Below, one piece after another: positions 61,927 to 64,000 of a stretch of DNA of 64,000 bases. Numbering within the stretch: position 1 is the stretch's first letter; every line of letters begins with the position of its first letter. Position numbers and translations under genes: made by a program. The notes under the pieces are model-generated. The model did no database searches and was not told the DNA's origin. It worked only from the letters and a program-made list of their open reading frames with translations. Source of the DNA: Flavobacterium enshiense DK69 (GTDB taxonomy: Bacteria; Bacteroidota; Bacteroidia; Flavobacteriales; Flavobacteriaceae); contig NZ_AVCS01000028.1 in the NCBI RefSeq assembly GCF_000498495.1, positions 1 through 64,000 on the forward strand, read 5' to 3'.

Positions 61927-62718
61927 TTAGTTAAGATTATATGAAAATTTACCATTTAATATATAATGATCACCAACATGAGTATCACAGAAAATAATGG
62001 TCAATACGTTGTTTTCATTTTTAACATAAAACTTTGTCCCGGCAACTGCAGTTGCACCTCCGTAACCCATCCCATAATCTTGAATAAATAATTTTGCTTT
62101 TCCAGTAGATAAATCAACGTCGTTTCCAAAATCTCCAAGTACTGTGGTATATTCACCTGATAAAGGTGCTCTCCTGTTATTTTCGTTAAATTGAACAAAT
62201 ATCCTGGCAGTCGAGCTGTAACTTGAAGTTGCAAATTCAATATTCCCTTCATTAAAACCCCAACTTGGATGAGACATTTCTACATTATTGATGTTTATCT
62301 GGCTGTAAGAATTCAAATTCACACGATTATTTACAGCAGGGTTACAAGGTGCTTCAATACCAGTCTTAAATGAATATTCATCGCCATAACCAACACCAAC
62401 TTCATTGATAGCGTAAAAGCGATAATAATAGGTGGTATTTGGCTGAAAACCCAAGAATGTTTCGTAAAATTCACCTATTCGTACACCTCTGGCTGCTTTA
62501 TTATCTGCGGTTGTCGGATTTGGATTTACGTCCCAAACTATTCCGTATTCTGAAACATTTTTACCTCCTTCGCTTGCAACGGCTCCTCCTAAAGAAGCTG
62601 AAGTAGTCATCACATTATCAGGCTCAAAAGTTACCGCTATTGGCTGTACATAATTAATTTTTTCAATTTCACATCCAAAAATGGTTACTAATATCAGTAA
62701 AAAAGTTACTTTTTTCAT
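61927..62718 (-). CDS. Fibronectin-like lipoprotein of unknown function
   Basis: A 263-residue lipoprotein (MKKVTFLLILVTIFGCEIEK, Cys16). Residues about 25-120 are a fibronectin type III-like domain: NVMTTSASLGGAVASEGGKN and LGFQPNTTYYYRFYAINEVG. The C-terminal half has no recognised motif and ends in beta-rich sequence. It lies upstream of the DUF1697 gene on the same strand and is divergent from the barrel protein. Confidence 0.82.
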   Translation of the reverse strand: MKKVTFLLILVTIFGCEIEKINYVQPIAVTFEPDNVMTTSASLGGAVASEGGKNVSEYGIVWDVNPNPTTADNKAARGVRIGEFYETFLGFQPNTTYYYRFYAINEVGVGYGDEYSFKTGIEAPCNPAVNNRVNLNSYSQININNVEMSHPSWGFNEGNIEFATSSYSSTARIFVQFNENNRRAPLSGEYTTVLGDFGNDVDLSTGKAKLFIQDYGMGYGGATAVAGTKFYVKNENNVLTIIFCDTHVGDHYILNGKFSYNLN

Positions 62719-62761
62719 TAAATAGTCTTAATTCATTTCGCCAAATGTATCATTATTATAA

Positions 62762-62769
62762 TATATTTG
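62762..62769 (+). promoter_or_regulatory. Candidate -7 box for the barrel-protein gene
   Basis: TATATTTG lies 37 bp before the ATG at 62807. Confidence 0.4.
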
Positions 62770-62806
62770 CAACCAGTTTTAACAAAAAAAACCTCCTAAT
62801 TCCACC

Positions 62807-63520
62807 ATGAATTCCTTTAAAACAGCAAGCATCCTTTTGTTTTTTTTTGTTCTTAACAATCCGGTTTATTCCCAATATTTCAATCACTACAGTGGAGGAA
62901 ACGGGGCATTTGATGGAAGATTTGGAATTACGGCAGGTTACACAAACTATGTTTTAGATTCGAATGTGCTTTTTACCAGATCACAGCCTGGTTATAGTAT
63001 AGGTGTGGTAGGAACCGCTGAGTTTACCGATTATTTGGAATTGTTGGTTGAACTCAACTACACTCACCATAGAACACAATTTATCGGGAGAGCCGATATA
63101 AATTCTGAACCGGAAGATATAGATTTCAAATTAGAAAATATAAATATTCCAATTATCCTTAATTATAACTTTTTAAGATTGAATGATGATAAGTGGAAAT
63201 TTGGCGTTAATGCCGGAATTACCCTCAGCTTATTACAAAGCTATGTACCATCAGACGAATCAAAGGAGGCCTATCTACTTGACCCTGTCTATCTTAATAC
63301 TGAATATTTGAAGTTCGACGAACAGAACGAAACAATCTCTTTTAATGCTTACTTACCCATGGGAGTAAGTGTCGAATTCGCGAATGTAATGTGTAATTTG
63401 AGATACAATATGGGATTAACAGATCCTTTCAGACAAGCCCCTTTCTATAATACGGCTTACGAAACCGAAGCCAAACAAAATTACTACAGCGTCTCTTTTA
63501 CGTACTTTTTTAATGACTAA
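62807..63520 (+). CDS. PorT-like outer-membrane beta-barrel protein
   Basis: A 237-residue protein with a signal peptide (FKTASILLFFFVLNNPVYSQ). The mature part has alternating hydrophobic and polar residues typical of an eight-stranded barrel: FGITAGYTNYVLDSNVLFTR, ELLVELNYTHHRTQFIGRAD and INIPIILNYNFL, and ends with an aromatic residue pattern (YYSVSFTYFF) for barrel insertion. Ligand or role is unknown. Confidence 0.85.
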   Translation: MNSFKTASILLFFFVLNNPVYSQYFNHYSGGNGAFDGRFGITAGYTNYVLDSNVLFTRSQPGYSIGVVGTAEFTDYLELLVELNYTHHRTQFIGRADINSEPEDIDFKLENINIPIILNYNFLRLNDDKWKFGVNAGITLSLLQSYVPSDESKEAYLLDPVYLNTEYLKFDEQNETISFNAYLPMGVSVEFANVMCNLRYNMGLTDPFRQAPFYNTAYETEAKQNYYSVSFTYFFND

Positions 63521-63535
63521 AAACCTGACGGCTTT

Positions 63536-63652
63536 CTACTGGTATTTAAGTTGTAAATAATTGTCTTTATTTTTAATTTCTGACTTGAAGTTTGATTCAT
63601 CACAAATTTCATAAACATTTATTGCGCGTAAAAGTGACAAATGCGTTTTCAT
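63536..63652 (-). pseudogene. 5' remnant of a duplicated DUF1697 gene
   Basis: Reading leftward from an ATG at 63650-63652, the first 13 residues are MKTHLSLLRAINV, against MKTHLALLRGINV in the intact gene at 61357-61899 (11 of 13 identical). After this the reading frame has no similarity to the family and stops after 38 codons. The DNA of the matching part is also similar but with several silent differences, so the copy is not recent. It is probably a decayed fragment. Confidence 0.65.
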
Positions 63653-63852
63653 ATAAATTTCGATTTATTTCAGAAGGATTTTCAAAAATATAAATGAATT
63701 TTCAACCAACTCATTTCGCGTATTTGCTCCTTAGCGATTTTAAAGTTACTGACATCGATTTTAACCATTCGGTAAAACCGTAATCCACTGATTATAACTA
63801 AATTCACTATTCGATTATATTCACTTAATGTTGAAATCAAAATACTACGTTT
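63653..63852. other. Gene-poor 200-bp region
   Basis: No confident gene. A 29-codon rightward frame (63694-63783) and a leftward frame in the same stretch exist but show no family motif. The region may be further debris from the DUF1697 fragment's insertion or deletion. Confidence 0.4.
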
Positions 63853-64000
63853 ATGAAAAAAATCATACTGTTTTTAGCAATCCTGTCTGTCGGTTTGATT
63901 GCATCCTGCTCAAAAGACGAAGACAGCAATGGCTCTACGCCAGATCCAAATCCAAATCCGACTCCTGGCAATGTTTTTAAAGCAAAGGTTAATGGTGATC
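63853..64000 (+). CDS. Lipoprotein, 5' end only
   Basis: The gene begins at an ATG (63853) with a lipoprotein signal (MKKIILFLAILSVGLIASCS, Cys19). A Pro/Asn/Asp linker (SNGSTPDPNPNPTPGNVF) leads into AKVNGD at the window edge. The start of the mature domain (FKAKVNG) is reminiscent of DUF6252-type lipoproteins of Bacteroidota, but too little is visible to decide. Confidence 0.75.
   Translation, partial: MKKIILFLAILSVGLIASCSKDEDSNGSTPDPNPNPTPGNVFKAKVNGD

Noticed and set aside
1..64000. CRISPR array, insertion sequence, integrase, tRNA or rRNA gene
   Set aside because: No direct repeats of CRISPR type, no transposase or integrase motif, and no cloverleaf- or rRNA-like stretch was found in the gaps.

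Overview
The window looks like a chromosomal core segment of a Flavobacterium-type bacterium (Flavobacteriaceae, Bacteroidota). The DNA is AT-rich. Promoter candidates match the Bacteroidota -7 box TAnnTTTG, and Shine-Dalgarno sequences are weak. Several families are typical of the phylum: DUF4294, DUF4293, DUF1599, a BT_3928-like DoxX/MauE protein, CCC-motif membrane proteins, a rho factor with a long disordered linker, TPR-containing sensor kinases and a nuclease with a C-terminal type IX secretion (T9SS) sorting domain. I see no rRNA, tRNA, CRISPR array, insertion sequence or prophage.

Layout. 0-5 kb: a DUF4294 protein (cut by the window edge), an M42 aminopeptidase, then an RlpA lipoprotein, a TPR/HisKA_2 kinase and a LytTR regulator packed together, followed by an ankyrin protein. 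5-11 kb: purC, a SIMPL-domain protein, rhomboid protease, LpxL-like acyltransferase, a class V PLP enzyme and rlmH. 11-19 kb: a CHRD lipoprotein, folP with a small lipoprotein, DUF1599, a MauE-thioredoxin fusion, a TlpA-like protein and tpiA, then a tight run of DUF2520, kdsC-like, UbiA-like and maf genes. 19-25 kb: two tandem paralogous secreted proteins with low-complexity tails, a large PIG-L deacetylase, and a 35-codon membrane ORF directly before a Na+/solute symporter. 25-38 kb: DUF2911, SRPBCC plus photolyase, HAD phosphatase, an ECF sigma factor with two partner genes, a BNR/Ycf48-like lipoprotein, DUF983, AraC, RsmB/NOP methyltransferase, secreted endonuclease I, rho and DUF4293. 38-50 kb: a LuxR-type two-component system with an unknown 96-residue protein between regulator and kinase, a phosphoesterase, truA-ABC exporter-cyclase, lpdA, a cupin, DUF4242 and an MlaEFD lipid-transport operon. 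50-64 kb: cysteine desulfurase and an EamA permease, an FHS-family sugar transporter, an Smr-domain protein, DUF2752/CCC-motif proteins, ornithine aminotransferase, a PhoX-like lipoprotein followed by an imelysin-like/dihaem peroxidase fusion, DUF1697, a lipoprotein, a beta-barrel protein, a decayed 5' copy of the DUF1697 gene and the start of another lipoprotein.

How it fits together. Most genes are housekeeping or envelope functions in short transcription units, separated by strong stem-loop terminators, many of them usable from both sides. The most interesting material is the two-component locus at 37.9-40.8 kb (two 18-bp palindromes in the promoter region and the unknown 96-residue protein), the PhoX-like/imelysin-peroxidase pair with palindromes upstream, the unannotated 35-codon ORF at 23219, the remnant of a DUF1697 duplication at 63.6 kb, and a recurring terminator sequence motif. 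I did not find a clearly new multi-gene defence or mobile system.
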